A DNA stretch of 64,000 bases from Candidatus Gastranaerophilales bacterium (GCA_944325625.1 CALVAP010000013.1:1-64000); one strand, 5' to 3'. Counted from the stretch's first letter, positions 27,238 to 37,214 are shown. The notes: a model not told the origin generated them from the letters alone. Program-made: numbers and translations.

Positions 27238-28047
27238 ATGGGTTTAGCAGCATCACAAGCAAGATTACTTCTATTGACAGCAAGAAAAAGCGATTTGGAA
27301 TATCGTGCACAAATGATAAGCCAAAGAAAGGTTATGCTTGCAATGCAAACAGAAGAAATTGCAACGACGTATTCAGAAGCGTTGAATAACAGGAAACTCT
27401 ATTTTACGTGGACAACAGAACAAAATAATGGTGCCACAAAAGAAGAACTTCTGACTTACAGCAATTTTACTGCGGAAGAGAATACATACCGTTATCGTTT
27501 GTTAGACCCTGAAACAAATAAGATAGCATGTTTGAGTTTGGATGAAGCTTCTAAGTATGTAAGACAAGCGGATTACACAGATGCCGATGGCGTTTTGGAT
27601 ACTGCAGCATATGAGGCAGCGATAGCAGAAGTGCAAAAAGGTATGATAGTAATACCTGCACTTAAGAATACTGACTACTTGCAACAGGCAATACAATCAG
27701 GAGCATTAATCATTCAACAAAGAAGCACAGAGTCTGTTCCTGTTACAGATGAGAATGGTGATTATGTTTATGAGAATGAAAAGGTAGTAGAAAGAGCTGT
27801 TTATTCTTGGAGCGCGGTAGCACTTTCAGGGATGGAAGATGTAAGTTCAAAACTTTATTCGGATGATGATGCTAAGGCTTCTGCGGATTACGAATATCAA
27901 TCATTATTGGTTCAAAACCAAGATAAGCAATTGGATGTAGAGTTGAAACAAGTTGAAACACAGCAAAAGGCTTGTGAAACAGAGATAGAGTCCGTAAAAA
28001 AAGTACTGAAAGCTAATGTCGAAAAATCATTCAATGTCTTTAGTTAA
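27238..28047 (+). CDS. Helix-rich protein of unknown function (MGLAASQARLL type)
   Basis: 269 residues, no signal peptide or membrane helix. Both ends are helical: GLAASQARLLLLTARKSDLE and the following 25 residues at the start, and a coiled coil at the end (LDVELKQVETQQKACETE to EKSFNVF). The middle (about 70-200) is more mixed, with acidic loops. This layout, helices at both termini around a variable centre, recalls flagellar axial proteins and flagellin in outline, but the usual NIANxxTPGY motif is absent. The protein at 62568-63080 has a comparable C-terminal coiled coil. SD TAAGGT. Single gene closed by a terminator. Function unknown. Confidence 0.75.
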   Translation: MGLAASQARLLLLTARKSDLEYRAQMISQRKVMLAMQTEEIATTYSEALNNRKLYFTWTTEQNNGATKEELLTYSNFTAEENTYRYRLLDPETNKIACLSLDEASKYVRQADYTDADGVLDTAAYEAAIAEVQKGMIVIPALKNTDYLQQAIQSGALIIQQRSTESVPVTDENGDYVYENEKVVERAVYSWSAVALSGMEDVSSKLYSDDDAKASADYEYQSLLVQNQDKQLDVELKQVETQQKACETEIESVKKVLKANVEKSFNVFS

Positions 28048-28064
28048 TAAGCATTAGTACAAAT

Positions 28065-28094
28065 AAAAAGCTCCCTATAGTCAGGGAGCTTTTT
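28065..28094. terminator. Bidirectional intrinsic terminator
   Basis: AAAAAGCTCCCT (28065-28076) pairs with AGGGAGCTTTTT (28083-28094) around a 6-base loop. It stands between the converging coiled-coil and phosphohexomutase genes, with U-tracts in both directions. Confidence 0.95.
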
Positions 28095-28114
28095 AGTATT
28101 AAATATATTCAATA

Positions 28115-30403
28115 TCAAAGTCCTATTGTTTTTTTATAATCAGGGATTATAAATTGTTCATTATTTGCATCTTTATCTGTGAAAATTTTGTAACTTTCCA
28201 TAGACTTAGCCTTTGATGAATCATAGTCCTCTTTGGTAACATATTTTTGATATGTATTATTTAATTCGCCCGAGTAGTTACCTAAAGTTTGAGCAAATTT
28301 AAGAATATTTTCCTTAGAATTGCCCGCACCGTAAGCTTTTGTTTTTGCATCAGTACCTGAGGGGCGTATTTCAATAAATTTGTCCGTAAATAATAAATAT
28401 GTTCCGTCACCGACAAATTTAACGTCGATTAAATTTGAAAAATCAAGGCTTTGGAATGTATCCGAAAGGATTTCTTTTATGTTATCCAGTGTAATTTTAT
28501 TTTCGCTAAACATAACAGCCAAAGTAAGATAGAACAGGTCATTTTTTGTTCTGAGTGCTTCTCCTAATACTTTTGCTTCTTTTAGTTTTTGAATATCCGG
28601 TTCGCTTTCATTATAGTAGGCGATATCTTCTCTTACGTCATATTTTGCGATAATATTGTTTTTTTCAAAGACATTTGATAGGTTTTGTGAGAGAGTTAAT
28701 CCTTTTTGTTCGAGGTCAGCACTAAGTGCAGAAGCTACAATAATTGCTTCCGTCGCGCTTTTTTCTCTCATAGCGATAGCTTTTCTGCCTGATTTTGACT
28801 TAATGATTTCTTCGGAACCAATGATCATACCGCCTGATTCTTCGCCGGCAAAGATTACTCTGGGGTTGTTGCCTAGGTTAATATCCTTGCCAAAAATATC
28901 AGTTATTACAACTTCATTTTTACCATCGTTAAGTTGTTTTTCAACTTTTTTCATAATGTTTGCTATCTCTTTAAAGCCTACAGGAACATTAATAACCTTA
29001 ATGTTATTATTCTGAGCCCACTCATCCCAAGATTTTGCTGAGGCTGTAGTTTTTATGATGAATTTAGGCGTTTTATCAAAATTACCTGATTTTTTTAGTT
29101 GTTTTGCCCAAAAATCCATAATCATTAAGAATGCTTGGTTTGCAGTATAAACGGCAAGGACTTTGCCTTGTTCCAGTTCTACGGTATCGATACCGAGTGT
29201 TTTTAATTTGGGCAAATTAGACTCTGCTTCAACCTGAGTTACTGTTAATCTGTCATGATCTGGGTCGGTTATGAATACGACAGTACCTATCGGATAATTT
29301 TTTAACTTTTCATCATAATGAAGGCTTTTTATGACCGGGAAGTATGGTTTGCCTTCTTTATCTTTAGAAAGTACAGTAGCGTCAACTGAATAGTCATAGA
29401 AGCATTTATTACCTTTCGGATCTTGGTCGTATTTCCCGATTGAGTGGAAAAACGGGTCTTCTTCTATGTTAAGCCAATCAAATTTGTCGGAAATACCAAG
29501 TTCGTTGAGCAATTTTGAAAGAGTTCTGTATGCACTGCCACCAACGTTTTCTATAATAATTTTATTTTTCAGGTTTTTTATAAGTTCTAGATTTTGAGTA
29601 TTTGCGACGCCACCTTGCAAGTATTCTTTGTATAGTTCAATACCGTCATTTATAGAATGCATAAAGGTTTCATTAATTAGCGGGTCTGAGCTTGCCGCAA
29701 TTTTAATATCATAGTATCCTTTGCTTTTAGCAATAGCGAAGACTTCTTTGATTTTGTTAACAAATTGCATAGATTCTTCGGGCAGGTACTGACTGCCTTG
29801 GCAATTCAAGTCTTTTGTGGCGTTTTTTACGCTGATTCCGTGACTTGAAGTTATGTATTCCCCTCCAAGCAAATCCAATTTGAAAGCTAAAAAAGAGGCT
29901 AGCCATATAGGAATTGTTTTTCTTTGATATGGGGTAAGAGTTGTAATCCCTTGAGCAGCTTGAATACGTGCGATAATATCAAGAAATTTATCCGAGTTAT
30001 AACGAACTTCGCTTCCGACAAGTTTAAGTAGTGTTGAATTTTTGTAATTTTCTTTGGCAGCAAGTGCTTTTGCATATGTTGCAAGCATAATGCCAAGTAA
30101 ATTTATCGGAAAACGAGTATCATGGGGGTATAGTATATTTTGAGGACCTCTTATTCCGGCAGTAGAGACTTCTGCTTCTTTTGCGTAGTTTTTAAGCCAA
30201 GCGTCAAGATCAAGTCCTTCGGGATTTTCTTTTGAATAAGGCTCAAGGTGTTCTTTTTTGAGTCTAAAAACAATTTCGCCTTTATCTGAAAGGTCAATCA
30301 AAGGATTATCTTTTATATATGAAGGTGTTTTTTCTTCTACCGATTTAAAAAGTTCTTTTTCAAGCTCACAAGATGCTTTTTTTCCGTTAAAAATGTTATT
30401 CAT
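28115..30403 (-). CDS. Alpha-D-phosphohexomutase (phosphoglucomutase-like), long form
   Basis: Interconverts hexose 1- and 6-phosphates through a phosphoserine. The active-site loop is ITSSHGIS (near residue 185), the Mg loop TDPDHDRLT, the sugar loop GEESGG, and the phosphate loop EIRPSGTDAKTKAYG. 762 residues is unusually long (family norm 450-580); extra sequence lies in the N-terminal ~90 residues and in the C-terminal tail with NTYQKYVTKEDYDSSKAKSM. The active serine context differs slightly from the usual TASHNP. SD AGGGGA before ATG 30403. Glucose versus mannose preference is unresolved. It may link the GH13 enzyme's sugar to glycolysis or to nucleotide-sugar synthesis. Confidence 0.9.
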   Translation of the reverse strand: MNNIFNGKKASCELEKELFKSVEEKTPSYIKDNPLIDLSDKGEIVFRLKKEHLEPYSKENPEGLDLDAWLKNYAKEAEVSTAGIRGPQNILYPHDTRFPINLLGIMLATYAKALAAKENYKNSTLLKLVGSEVRYNSDKFLDIIARIQAAQGITTLTPYQRKTIPIWLASFLAFKLDLLGGEYITSSHGISVKNATKDLNCQGSQYLPEESMQFVNKIKEVFAIAKSKGYYDIKIAASSDPLINETFMHSINDGIELYKEYLQGGVANTQNLELIKNLKNKIIIENVGGSAYRTLSKLLNELGISDKFDWLNIEEDPFFHSIGKYDQDPKGNKCFYDYSVDATVLSKDKEGKPYFPVIKSLHYDEKLKNYPIGTVVFITDPDHDRLTVTQVEAESNLPKLKTLGIDTVELEQGKVLAVYTANQAFLMIMDFWAKQLKKSGNFDKTPKFIIKTTASAKSWDEWAQNNNIKVINVPVGFKEIANIMKKVEKQLNDGKNEVVITDIFGKDINLGNNPRVIFAGEESGGMIIGSEEIIKSKSGRKAIAMREKSATEAIIVASALSADLEQKGLTLSQNLSNVFEKNNIIAKYDVREDIAYYNESEPDIQKLKEAKVLGEALRTKNDLFYLTLAVMFSENKITLDNIKEILSDTFQSLDFSNLIDVKFVGDGTYLLFTDKFIEIRPSGTDAKTKAYGAGNSKENILKFAQTLGNYSGELNNTYQKYVTKEDYDSSKAKSMESYKIFTDKDANNEQFIIPDYKKTIGL

Positions 30404-30566
30404 GCTTATCCCCTATAAATCTTCTTTTTAGATTATATTACATAAATCGGTAATGTGAAGTTACTAGGTAGAATAAGGGAATTAGTTATATTTGGTTAAG
30501 AAATGTGTCACATTTGTACATTTTTTTCTTAGTGTTAGTATTGAGAAAGAGGATAAAGGATAAAGC

Positions 30567-31244
30567 ATGCACCATTGGGTTGTACAGTTGAATAATATAA
30601 GTCTTAACATGGATACATTGATTACTATGTGGGCATGTATGCTTGTTTTGATAATTTTTGCATATTTGGTAACCAGAAATATTTCTCTGGTTCCCGGCAA
30701 GATGCAGGTTTTTGGAGAAAAAATACTGGAGTTTTTCTGGGGACTTACAGATTCGATGGTTGGACCCAAGGGAAGAGCACATGTCCCACTTGCTGCGTCA
30801 TTATTTATCTTTATATTGATAGCAAATCTTAGCGGTCAGTTACCGTTAAGGATGTTTCATCTGAAAGAGGGGGAGTTTGCCTCTCCGACGAATGATATAA
30901 ACCTTACGGCAGCTATGGCGGTTATTGTTTTAGTTTATTACATCGCAGTCGGGATAAAAGCCAAAGGTGTAAGGTTTATTTATCATGGCTTTAATTTTAA
31001 CGGCATTATCTTGACCCTTGTTGATATACTGGAAATGTTTACAAGACCGTTAAGCCTTTCAATCCGACTTTTTGCCAATATTCTGGCAGGGGAAATTCTG
31101 GTTTCCATGGTGTTGGGTGCTTTTGCATTATTAGCACCTGTTCCAGTTATGCTTTTTGAAGTCTTAGTCGCGTTTATTCAGGCATTTGTCTTTATGATGT
31201 TGACTCTGGCTTATGTATCATCTTCAATAAACGAACAACACTAA
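30567..31244 (+). CDS. atpB: ATP synthase subunit a
   Basis: Stator channel of Fo that passes protons to the c-ring. 225 residues with five to six helices. The essential Arg is in SLSIRLFANILAGE near residue 172. SD AAGGAT at a good distance from ATG 30567. First gene of the seven-gene run a-c-b'-b-delta-alpha-gamma. The small atpI gene that opens this operon in many bacteria is absent; upstream is the divergent phosphohexomutase gene with 163 bases between. Confidence 0.96.
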   Translation: MHHWVVQLNNISLNMDTLITMWACMLVLIIFAYLVTRNISLVPGKMQVFGEKILEFFWGLTDSMVGPKGRAHVPLAASLFIFILIANLSGQLPLRMFHLKEGEFASPTNDINLTAAMAVIVLVYYIAVGIKAKGVRFIYHGFNFNGIILTLVDILEMFTRPLSLSIRLFANILAGEILVSMVLGAFALLAPVPVMLFEVLVAFIQAFVFMMLTLAYVSSSINEQH

Positions 31245-31268
31245 AATATTATAAAAAAGGAGAACAAT

Positions 31269-31505
31269 ATGACAATTGAAACAACAGCAAATTTAGCACA
31301 CTTGGGTGCAGGTATAGCAATCGGTTTTGGTGCGGTTGGAGCAGGACTCGGGATTGGAATTGCTACGAAAGGTTTGATGGAAGCAATTTCCCGTCAGCCT
31401 GAAATTGCAGGTAAGGCAGTAGGGTTCTTTATGTTGGGTGCTGCATTAGCAGAAGCTTGTGCATTGTATGCATTCGTTGTGGCATTTATGTTGCTTGGTA
31501 AATAG
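31269..31505 (+). CDS. atpE: ATP synthase subunit c
   Basis: Forms the rotor ring. 78 residues, two helices. The ion-carrying Glu lies in ALAEACALYAFV in helix 2. Helix 1 is GIGFGAVGAGLGIG and has no Gln, and no Ser or Thr follows the Glu in the Na+-binding pattern, so H+ coupling is more likely. The polar loop is SRQPE (R, Q, P conserved). SD AAAAAGGAG. Confidence 0.97.
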   Translation: MTIETTANLAHLGAGIAIGFGAVGAGLGIGIATKGLMEAISRQPEIAGKAVGFFMLGAALAEACALYAFVVAFMLLGK

Positions 31506-31512
31506 GTGACTA

Positions 31513-31935
31513 ATGGAATTTAATGCGACTTTTTTAGTTTCAGCAATAAGTTTTATCATCTTTACGTTGATAATGAATAAGCTTCTTTATCAGCCGTTGA
31601 GTGATATTATAGCTAAGCGTCAGCAATATGTTGACGCAAATAGTGCTGAGGCTAAAGGGAATTATGATTTGGCAACATCCATAAAGGCAGACAAAGAGGC
31701 TAAAATCAATTGCTCGAAAGCAGAAGTAAAAAAGATGATTGCTGAAGAAGTCGCAAATTCAAAAGAACAGAAGAATCGCTTAGAAAAAGAAAAGAAGGCG
31801 GAAGTTGCACAAATGCTTGCTTCACAAAAATCTGATTTGGATAAAGAAAAGTCAGATGCTTCCAATCAAATTGAATCAAAGCTTGATGACCTGTCCCAAG
31901 TAATTATTGAGAAATTGACGGGAGGTAGTATCTGA
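31513..31935 (+). CDS. atpF': ATP synthase subunit b'
   Basis: One of two b-type stator proteins, as in cyanobacteria and chloroplasts (b and b'). 140 residues: an N-terminal membrane helix (about 5-25, FLVSAISFIIFTLIMNKLLY), then a charged coiled coil (ISDIIAKRQQYVDANSAEAK onward). Named b' because it comes first and is shorter. Its stop overlaps the next start by one base. The two b-type genes probably form a heterodimer. Confidence 0.88.
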   Translation: MEFNATFLVSAISFIIFTLIMNKLLYQPLSDIIAKRQQYVDANSAEAKGNYDLATSIKADKEAKINCSKAEVKKMIAEEVANSKEQKNRLEKEKKAEVAQMLASQKSDLDKEKSDASNQIESKLDDLSQVIIEKLTGGSI

Positions 31936-32444
31936 TGCCGACAGTTGATTTATCTATTCATGGATTATTAGAGGGAAATTTTTTCAATTTTCTTATCATT
32001 GTTGGGCTGATAGTATATGCTGGAGTAAAGTTGAATGCTTCAGGTGCATTGGAGGCAGCTAAAAAATCTGTAGAGAAGCTCTTAAAAGAGTCTGATGAGC
32101 ATAAAATTAACTCACAAAAAACTCTTGAGACTGCGAAAAACGAAGTTAAAGACCTGCCCTTAGAAATTGAAAAAATCAAACGAGAAGGACAAAATACCAT
32201 AGAAACTTTTAAAAAAGCGACTCAAGAAGAATTAGCGCAAGCAGTCCAAAGACTGGAAATTAATGCCCAAAAGGCACTTGATACTGAGGTTCAAAAAGTC
32301 AGCTCTGCACTTCAAAAAGAAGCAGCAATGAAGTCTGTAGAGGTCGCGCAAAATAAAACGAGAAATAATCTTTTAGAGAATTCATCTTTACACAGAAAAT
32401 TTATTGATGAAGCGATTAATAAGATAGAGGAATTGGAAATTTAA
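31935..32444 (+). CDS. atpF: ATP synthase subunit b
   Basis: Second b-type stator protein. 169 residues with one N-terminal membrane helix (about 15-33, FNFLIIVGLIVYAGVKL) and a long coiled coil that reaches F1 (LLKESDEHKINSQKTLETAK onward). Sequence similarity with b' is low, as usual for this pair. Start overlaps the b' stop and the stop overlaps the atpH start by one base each. Confidence 0.9.
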   Translation: MPTVDLSIHGLLEGNFFNFLIIVGLIVYAGVKLNASGALEAAKKSVEKLLKESDEHKINSQKTLETAKNEVKDLPLEIEKIKREGQNTIETFKKATQEELAQAVQRLEINAQKALDTEVQKVSSALQKEAAMKSVEVAQNKTRNNLLENSSLHRKFIDEAINKIEELEI

Positions 32445-32980
32445 TGAGCATTTTTAATTCAAAGCAAATCAAAATAGCAAAAAGATATGCAGCTGCTCTT
32501 TGTGAGCTTGATAATAGAGATGTCATTTTGGCAGAGTTGCAAGAGGTTGCTTCTGTGTTTTCCCAATCTTCGGACTTAAAAAGTTTTTTGATAAGTCCGG
32601 TTATTACTACTGATGATAAAAAAAATGTGATTGAAGAAGTTTTTGCTTCTCTCTCTCAAAGTACGAAAAATTTTCTTTTTCTGCTAGCAGATAAGAATAG
32701 GATTGATTTTTTTGACTCTATACTGGAACAATTCAGAGCTGAGTTGGATGAGTTGAATAACGTTAAGCGTATTGAAGTATATTCTGCAGTGGAACTTACT
32801 GAAGAGGAAAAAGCGAAAATCAAAGAAAAACTTCAAAGAAAGCTAAGTTGTGAAATTGTACCCGATTATAAGATAGAAGAAAACATTATGGCGGGGTTGG
32901 TTATAAAAATAAAAGATAAAGTGATAGATTTAAGCTTGCAGACAAAATTTGAAGATATGAAACGACAATTAATAAAATAA
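32444..32980 (+). CDS. atpH: ATP synthase delta subunit
   Basis: Joins F1 to the b-b' stalk. 178 residues, with an N-terminal helical domain ([18 protein letters not shown]) and a C-terminal [20 protein letters not shown], the OSCP/delta signature. Normal length. Start overlaps atpF by one base; atpA follows after 10 bases. Confidence 0.95.
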   Translation: MSIFNSKQIKIAKRYAAALCELDNRDVILAELQEVASVFSQSSDLKSFLISPVITTDDKKNVIEEVFASLSQSTKNFLFLLADKNRIDFFDSILEQFRAELDELNNVKRIEVYSAVELTEEEKAKIKEKLQRKLSCEIVPDYKIEENIMAGLVIKIKDKVIDLSLQTKFEDMKRQLIK

Positions 32981-32990
32981 GGATAACGAT

Positions 32991-34502
32991 ATGAGTGCAA
33001 TAAGACCGGATGAAATCAGTTCTCTGATAAAGAATAAAATAGCAAATTACCAATCTGTTTCAGAAGTATCGAATAACGGACAAGTACTTGAGGTTGGTGA
33101 TGGTATAGCAAGAATATATGGACTTTCAGATGCTATGTCAAGTGAACTTGTGGAGTTTAACGATGGGCATGGCACGTTGGGTATTATTCAGAACCTGGAA
33201 GAAGATAACGTAGGGGTAGTAATTCTTGGTGATTATAAACACATCAAAGAGGGAATGAGCGTAAAAACTACCGGTAGAATAGCTTCTGTTCCAGTTGGGG
33301 ATGCACTTATAGGAAGGATAGTCAATCCTAATGGTCAGCCAATTGACGGAAAAGGAGAGATTCATACTGAAAAAACAAGACCAATTGAAAGGGTTGCCCC
33401 TGGGATTATTACAAGAAAATCAGTTCATCAGCCATTGCAAACAGGGTTGACAACAATAGATGCCCTAACGCCTATAGGCAGAGGACAGCGTGAGTTAATT
33501 ATTGGTGACAGACAAACAGGTAAGACGGCTATAGCAATTGATACTATACTAAACCAAAAAGGTAAAGATGTTATATGTATTTACGTAGCGATAGGGCAAA
33601 AGACCTCTACGGTAGCTCAATTGGCAAAGGTATTGGAAGATCGCGGTGCGATGGATTATACAATAATTGTATCAGCTACTGCAAATGATTCTGCACCGTT
33701 GCAATATATAGCGCCTTTTGCGGGATGTGCAATAGGTGAAGAGTTTATGGAGCAAGGTAAGCATGTATTGATAATATATGATGACTTAACAAAGCATGCG
33801 CAAGCATATCGTGCAATGAGTTTGCTCTTAAGACGTCCACCCGGACGTGAAGCATATCCGGGAGATGTTTTCTACTTACATTCGAGATTATTGGAAAGAG
33901 CTTGTAAATTAACGGACGAGCTTGGTGGCGGAAGTATAACGGCACTACCAATTATTGAAACGCAGGCAGGTGATGTTTCTGCATATATTCCAACCAATGT
34001 TATCTCGATTACAGACGGGCAAATATTTTTGGAAACAAATCTTTTCAACGCAGGTGTCAGACCGGCAATGAATGCGGGTATATCTGTTTCACGTGTTGGG
34101 GGTGCTGCACAGACAAAGGGAATTAAACAAGTAGCAGGTAAGCTCAGACTTGACCTTGCGCAGTATCGTGAATTGGAAGCATTTGCTCAATTTGCTTCAG
34201 ATTTAGACAAATCAACAAGAGACCAGTTATTAAGAGGCGAAAAACTTACAGAAATTCTTAAACAGCCCCAGTATCAGCCTTTGTCAGTGGCTCAACAGGT
34301 TTCAATTCTTTTTGCCGCAAACCAAGGTCTGCTTGATGATGTTGAAAATAAAGCTATTCCTGCACTAAAAGCTAATTGGTTTGATTACTTTGATGTGAAC
34401 ATGCCGGAGCTTGCTCAAAGGCTGAATAATGGTGAAGCTCTTAGTGATGAAGATAAAGAGCAGTTAAAAGCTAAGTTTCTTGAATTTAAGTCAACAATGT
34501 AG
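32991..34502 (+). CDS. atpA: ATP synthase alpha subunit
   Basis: Non-catalytic nucleotide-binding subunit of F1. 503 residues. P-loop GDRQTGKT near residue 170; [20 protein letters not shown] and the Arg finger region [14 protein letters not shown] are conserved. The N-terminal stretch [17 protein letters not shown] is typical of the subunit, including the delta-binding helix. SD AAGGAT. Six bases separate it from atpG. Confidence 0.98.
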   Translation: MSAIRPDEISSLIKNKIANYQSVSEVSNNGQVLEVGDGIARIYGLSDAMSSELVEFNDGHGTLGIIQNLEEDNVGVVILGDYKHIKEGMSVKTTGRIASVPVGDALIGRIVNPNGQPIDGKGEIHTEKTRPIERVAPGIITRKSVHQPLQTGLTTIDALTPIGRGQRELIIGDRQTGKTAIAIDTILNQKGKDVICIYVAIGQKTSTVAQLAKVLEDRGAMDYTIIVSATANDSAPLQYIAPFAGCAIGEEFMEQGKHVLIIYDDLTKHAQAYRAMSLLLRRPPGREAYPGDVFYLHSRLLERACKLTDELGGGSITALPIIETQAGDVSAYIPTNVISITDGQIFLETNLFNAGVRPAMNAGISVSRVGGAAQTKGIKQVAGKLRLDLAQYRELEAFAQFASDLDKSTRDQLLRGEKLTEILKQPQYQPLSVAQQVSILFAANQGLLDDVENKAIPALKANWFDYFDVNMPELAQRLNNGEALSDEDKEQLKAKFLEFKSTM

Positions 34503-34508
34503 GGAAAA

Positions 34509-35438
34509 ATGCCAAACTTAAAAGATATAAAAGATAGAATAAACAGTATAACAAGTACGCAAAAGATAACCAAGGCAATGAAGATGGTTGCTGCGGCAAA
34601 GGTTAAAAAGTCAGAAAATGCCGTAAAAGCAGCAAGACCGTTTGCTCGCGAAATGGTAAATATGTTTTTTAGGCTTTTAGATAGTGTTGGGAATGATTAT
34701 TCCATAGCGGGTTTAAAAGTAGAGAAAGGGATTGATAATTATCCTGTATTGTTAGAAAAGCGTGAGAGAAGAGCGGTTGGAATACTTGCAATAACATCGA
34801 ATAAAGGTTTGGCAGGAGCATATAATGCTAATGTGGTTAGGTATGTGCTGAAGCTTGTTGACGAATATAATCAGCAGGGAATAAAGTCTAAAGTCTTTAT
34901 TATTGGTCAACGTGGATACAATGCATTAAAACATCAAAGTGAAAAATGCGGGTTCGAGATAAAGAAATTTTATCAAAATTTCCCGACCGATATAACAGGT
35001 CCGGCTGCAACGGTTGTGGCTGAGGATATGGCTCAAGCTTTTGTTGATGATGAAATTGATGCTATTGAGGTTGTGACGACAAGATTTAAAAATATGATGA
35101 GCTACAAAGTTGAAAAGTGGCAAATTTTACCTATAGTTGCACAAAGAAATGAGGATGATGCTGAGCACAAAATAGACCCGCTTATGACATTTGATACTGA
35201 TGCAAACAGCATTTTACAAAAGATTGTACCATTTTATATTTCAAATATCATTTATCAAGCCTTATTAGAGGCAACGGCTAGCGAATTGGCATCTAGGATG
35301 ACGGCAATGTCTTCAGCAACACAAAGCGCAGCAGACATGATAAAGATACTCACTGTCGACTACAATAAGGCGCGCCAAGCTGCAATTACAAATGAAATAT
35401 CCGAAGTTGTTTCCGGTGCAGATGCACTTAAAAATTAG
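34509..35438 (+). CDS. atpG: ATP synthase gamma subunit
   Basis: Rotating central shaft. 309 residues with the canonical N-terminus PNLKDIKDRINSITSTQKIT and C-terminus ATQSAADMIKILTVDYNKAR. No cyanobacterial or chloroplast redox-switch cysteine insert is visible; the only cysteine is in SEKCGFEIK. Last gene of the operon: the beta-epsilon pair is elsewhere (9042-10865). Its stop codon directly abuts the stop of the convergent GT2 gene. Confidence 0.97.
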   Translation: MPNLKDIKDRINSITSTQKITKAMKMVAAAKVKKSENAVKAARPFAREMVNMFFRLLDSVGNDYSIAGLKVEKGIDNYPVLLEKRERRAVGILAITSNKGLAGAYNANVVRYVLKLVDEYNQQGIKSKVFIIGQRGYNALKHQSEKCGFEIKKFYQNFPTDITGPAATVVAEDMAQAFVDDEIDAIEVVTTRFKNMMSYKVEKWQILPIVAQRNEDDAEHKIDPLMTFDTDANSILQKIVPFYISNIIYQALLEATASELASRMTAMSSATQSAADMIKILTVDYNKARQAAITNEISEVVSGADALKN

Positions 35439-36368
35439 TTAGTTCAGAAAACAAGCACCCTTGTTTTTACTCAATTTTCTATTTTTATTAATTTCTTTTA
35501 TTTTTGGAAGGGCTTTGAGTATTGCATAACAGTATGAATAGCTTTTGACTAATTTTAAACCTAAAATGTATTTTAGAGAGTATAGTACTGTTTTTGTGAG
35601 TATTTTTAGCTGTTTGATTATACTATCATTTTGAGGATTAGATAGCTTAATCAAAAGTTCTCTATATTGAATTTGTTTTTGTACGTGAAATATTTTAGAT
35701 GGTGGTCTATTATTTCTTTTGTGAAACCCCATTATATTAGGGACAATTCCGATTTTTTTGTTGTGGTAAATTACTCTATGAATATAATTGCTGTCTTCTC
35801 CATAATGATAAAAAACTGGACTAAATCCACCTATAATATTTAAGCATTCTTTGCTTATAAGCCAAAGTGCAGCATTGACAAACTTTGTATCATAAACCTC
35901 TTTTTTAAAAGTACCAAGTATAGCGTCCTCAACTAAGGCGGGTTCTGTTAGGGTTTTTGCATAATTAAAAAAACCTTTGTCTAGTTCATCTGTTGAGCCG
36001 TTACAATGTATCGGTGAGAGTATATAGTAATTGGGATGTTGCTTTTGGATGGTAATTAATTTTTTTAAATTTTCAACAGAAATCCACGCATCTTGATTAA
36101 GCAGGAATACATGTTCAAAACCTTTTTCGAGTGCAAACTTTAACCCTATATTATTTGCCATTCCGAAGCCCAAGTTTTTGTTATTTTTAATAGTTTTAAC
36201 AAAAGGATATTTTTTGTTTATCAGTTCAACACAGTTATCATCTGAATTGTTGTCAATGGCCAAAATCTGCCAATTAGCAGGCATGTCAACAAATTCCCCA
36301 AAACATTTATCAATCCACTTTGAGGCATTATATGTCACAACAATAATACAAAGTTCTTTATTCTGCAT
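35439..36368 (-). CDS. Family 2 glycosyltransferase (rhamnosyltransferase-like)
   Basis: 309 residues. The GT-A start is CIIVVTYNASKWIDKCF, then LAIDNNSDDNCVELI, the metal motif in FLLNQDAW, and GFSPVFYHYGEDSNYIHRV, a layout shared with rhamnosyl- and galactofuranosyltransferases of O-antigen and similar glycans. Fifty C-terminal residues are basic, with a hydrophobic stretch (VLYSLKYILGL) that may touch the membrane. Donor unknown. Not in a polysaccharide cluster: it sits alone, tail to tail with atpG. Confidence 0.88.
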   Translation of the reverse strand: MQNKELCIIVVTYNASKWIDKCFGEFVDMPANWQILAIDNNSDDNCVELINKKYPFVKTIKNNKNLGFGMANNIGLKFALEKGFEHVFLLNQDAWISVENLKKLITIQKQHPNYYILSPIHCNGSTDELDKGFFNYAKTLTEPALVEDAILGTFKKEVYDTKFVNAALWLISKECLNIIGGFSPVFYHYGEDSNYIHRVIYHNKKIGIVPNIMGFHKRNNRPPSKIFHVQKQIQYRELLIKLSNPQNDSIIKQLKILTKTVLYSLKYILGLKLVKSYSYCYAILKALPKIKEINKNRKLSKNKGACFLN

Positions 36369-36461
36369 TATTACTAAAATACATTTCTCTTTGCAAATCT
36401 TCTAAAACATTATAAGAACACTCAAAGCGCAAGTCAATAATATTTGCTGAATTGATAATAA

Positions 36462-36743
36462 CTATTCTTCAGGTTTGTAAAGAGAAGAAATTATTTCAGG
36501 TTTTTGGTTGTAGCTTTCAATAAAATGCAAGTAACGTTCCATTCTTATTTTGAACCAATCAAGCATAGTAATTGAGCCGTAAACTTCAATAACACGTGTA
36601 CGAACGAGGTGTTTGAATGTTTTGTTGTAAGATTCTTCGATGTAGGTTTTACACTTGCAATTTAATTCTTCAATCAAATCATACAAGGTTTTAAGCCAAG
36701 CAGCTTCAACATCGGTTTCATTTACACGATATTCAAGAATCAT
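36462..36743 (-). CDS. Small helical protein of unknown function
   Basis: 93 residues, soluble. Mostly helix: ETDVEAAWLKTLYDLIEELN, then CKCKTYIEESYNKTFKHLVR and IRMERYLHFIESYNQKPE. Two cysteines (NCKCK) are close together. No domain recognised and no close neighbour on the same strand; 132 AT-rich bases upstream separate it from the divergent DUF192 gene. Codon content looks like its neighbours, so the frame is probably real. Confidence 0.6.
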   Translation of the reverse strand: MILEYRVNETDVEAAWLKTLYDLIEELNCKCKTYIEESYNKTFKHLVRTRVIEVYGSITMLDWFKIRMERYLHFIESYNQKPEIISSLYKPEE

Positions 36744-36875
36744 TCTTTAATTAGCCTCAATTTTCTGCTACAATTTATTTATCGACATTACTAAGGGAAA
36801 CTTTAACAGAACATAACTAATACTAGTATAACAGATTAAAATTGTGTTTTAAATCCTTCAAATTGTGGAGTAAAA

Positions 36876-37214
36876 ATGAAAATATTAAAAGATGGTGAAA
36901 GTATCTGTACAAAGGCATTAAGAGCTAGTACGATTTTATCAAGAATGGTTGGACTTTTAGGAAAAAATTCATTTGGAGAAACAGACGGGTTGTTATTATC
37001 ACCTTGTTCACAAATTCATTCAATAGGAATGAGGTTTGAGTTTGATGCTTTGTATTTAGACAAAAATCTAAAGGTTATTAAGGTTTATGAAAATATAAGA
37101 AAAAATAGAATTTTGCCATATAATATAACTGCAAAAATAGTTTTGGAATTACCAAGTGGAACCATAACCGACAAGGGAATAAAGATAGGAGATATACTTG
37201 AAATTAGTAAATAA
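36876..37214 (+). CDS. DUF192 family protein
   Basis: 112 residues, cytosolic here (no signal peptide, unlike many family members). ALRASTILSRMVGLLGKN and SQIHSIGMRFEFDALYLDKN carry the family pattern, including the conserved CxxIHxxxM-like block (CSQIHSIGM) and the closing VLELPSGTI and IKIGDIL. The function of DUF192 is not established. SD GGAG before ATG. Overlaps the uvrC start by 17 bases. Confidence 0.88.
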   Translation: MKILKDGESICTKALRASTILSRMVGLLGKNSFGETDGLLLSPCSQIHSIGMRFEFDALYLDKNLKVIKVYENIRKNRILPYNITAKIVLELPSGTITDKGIKIGDILEISK

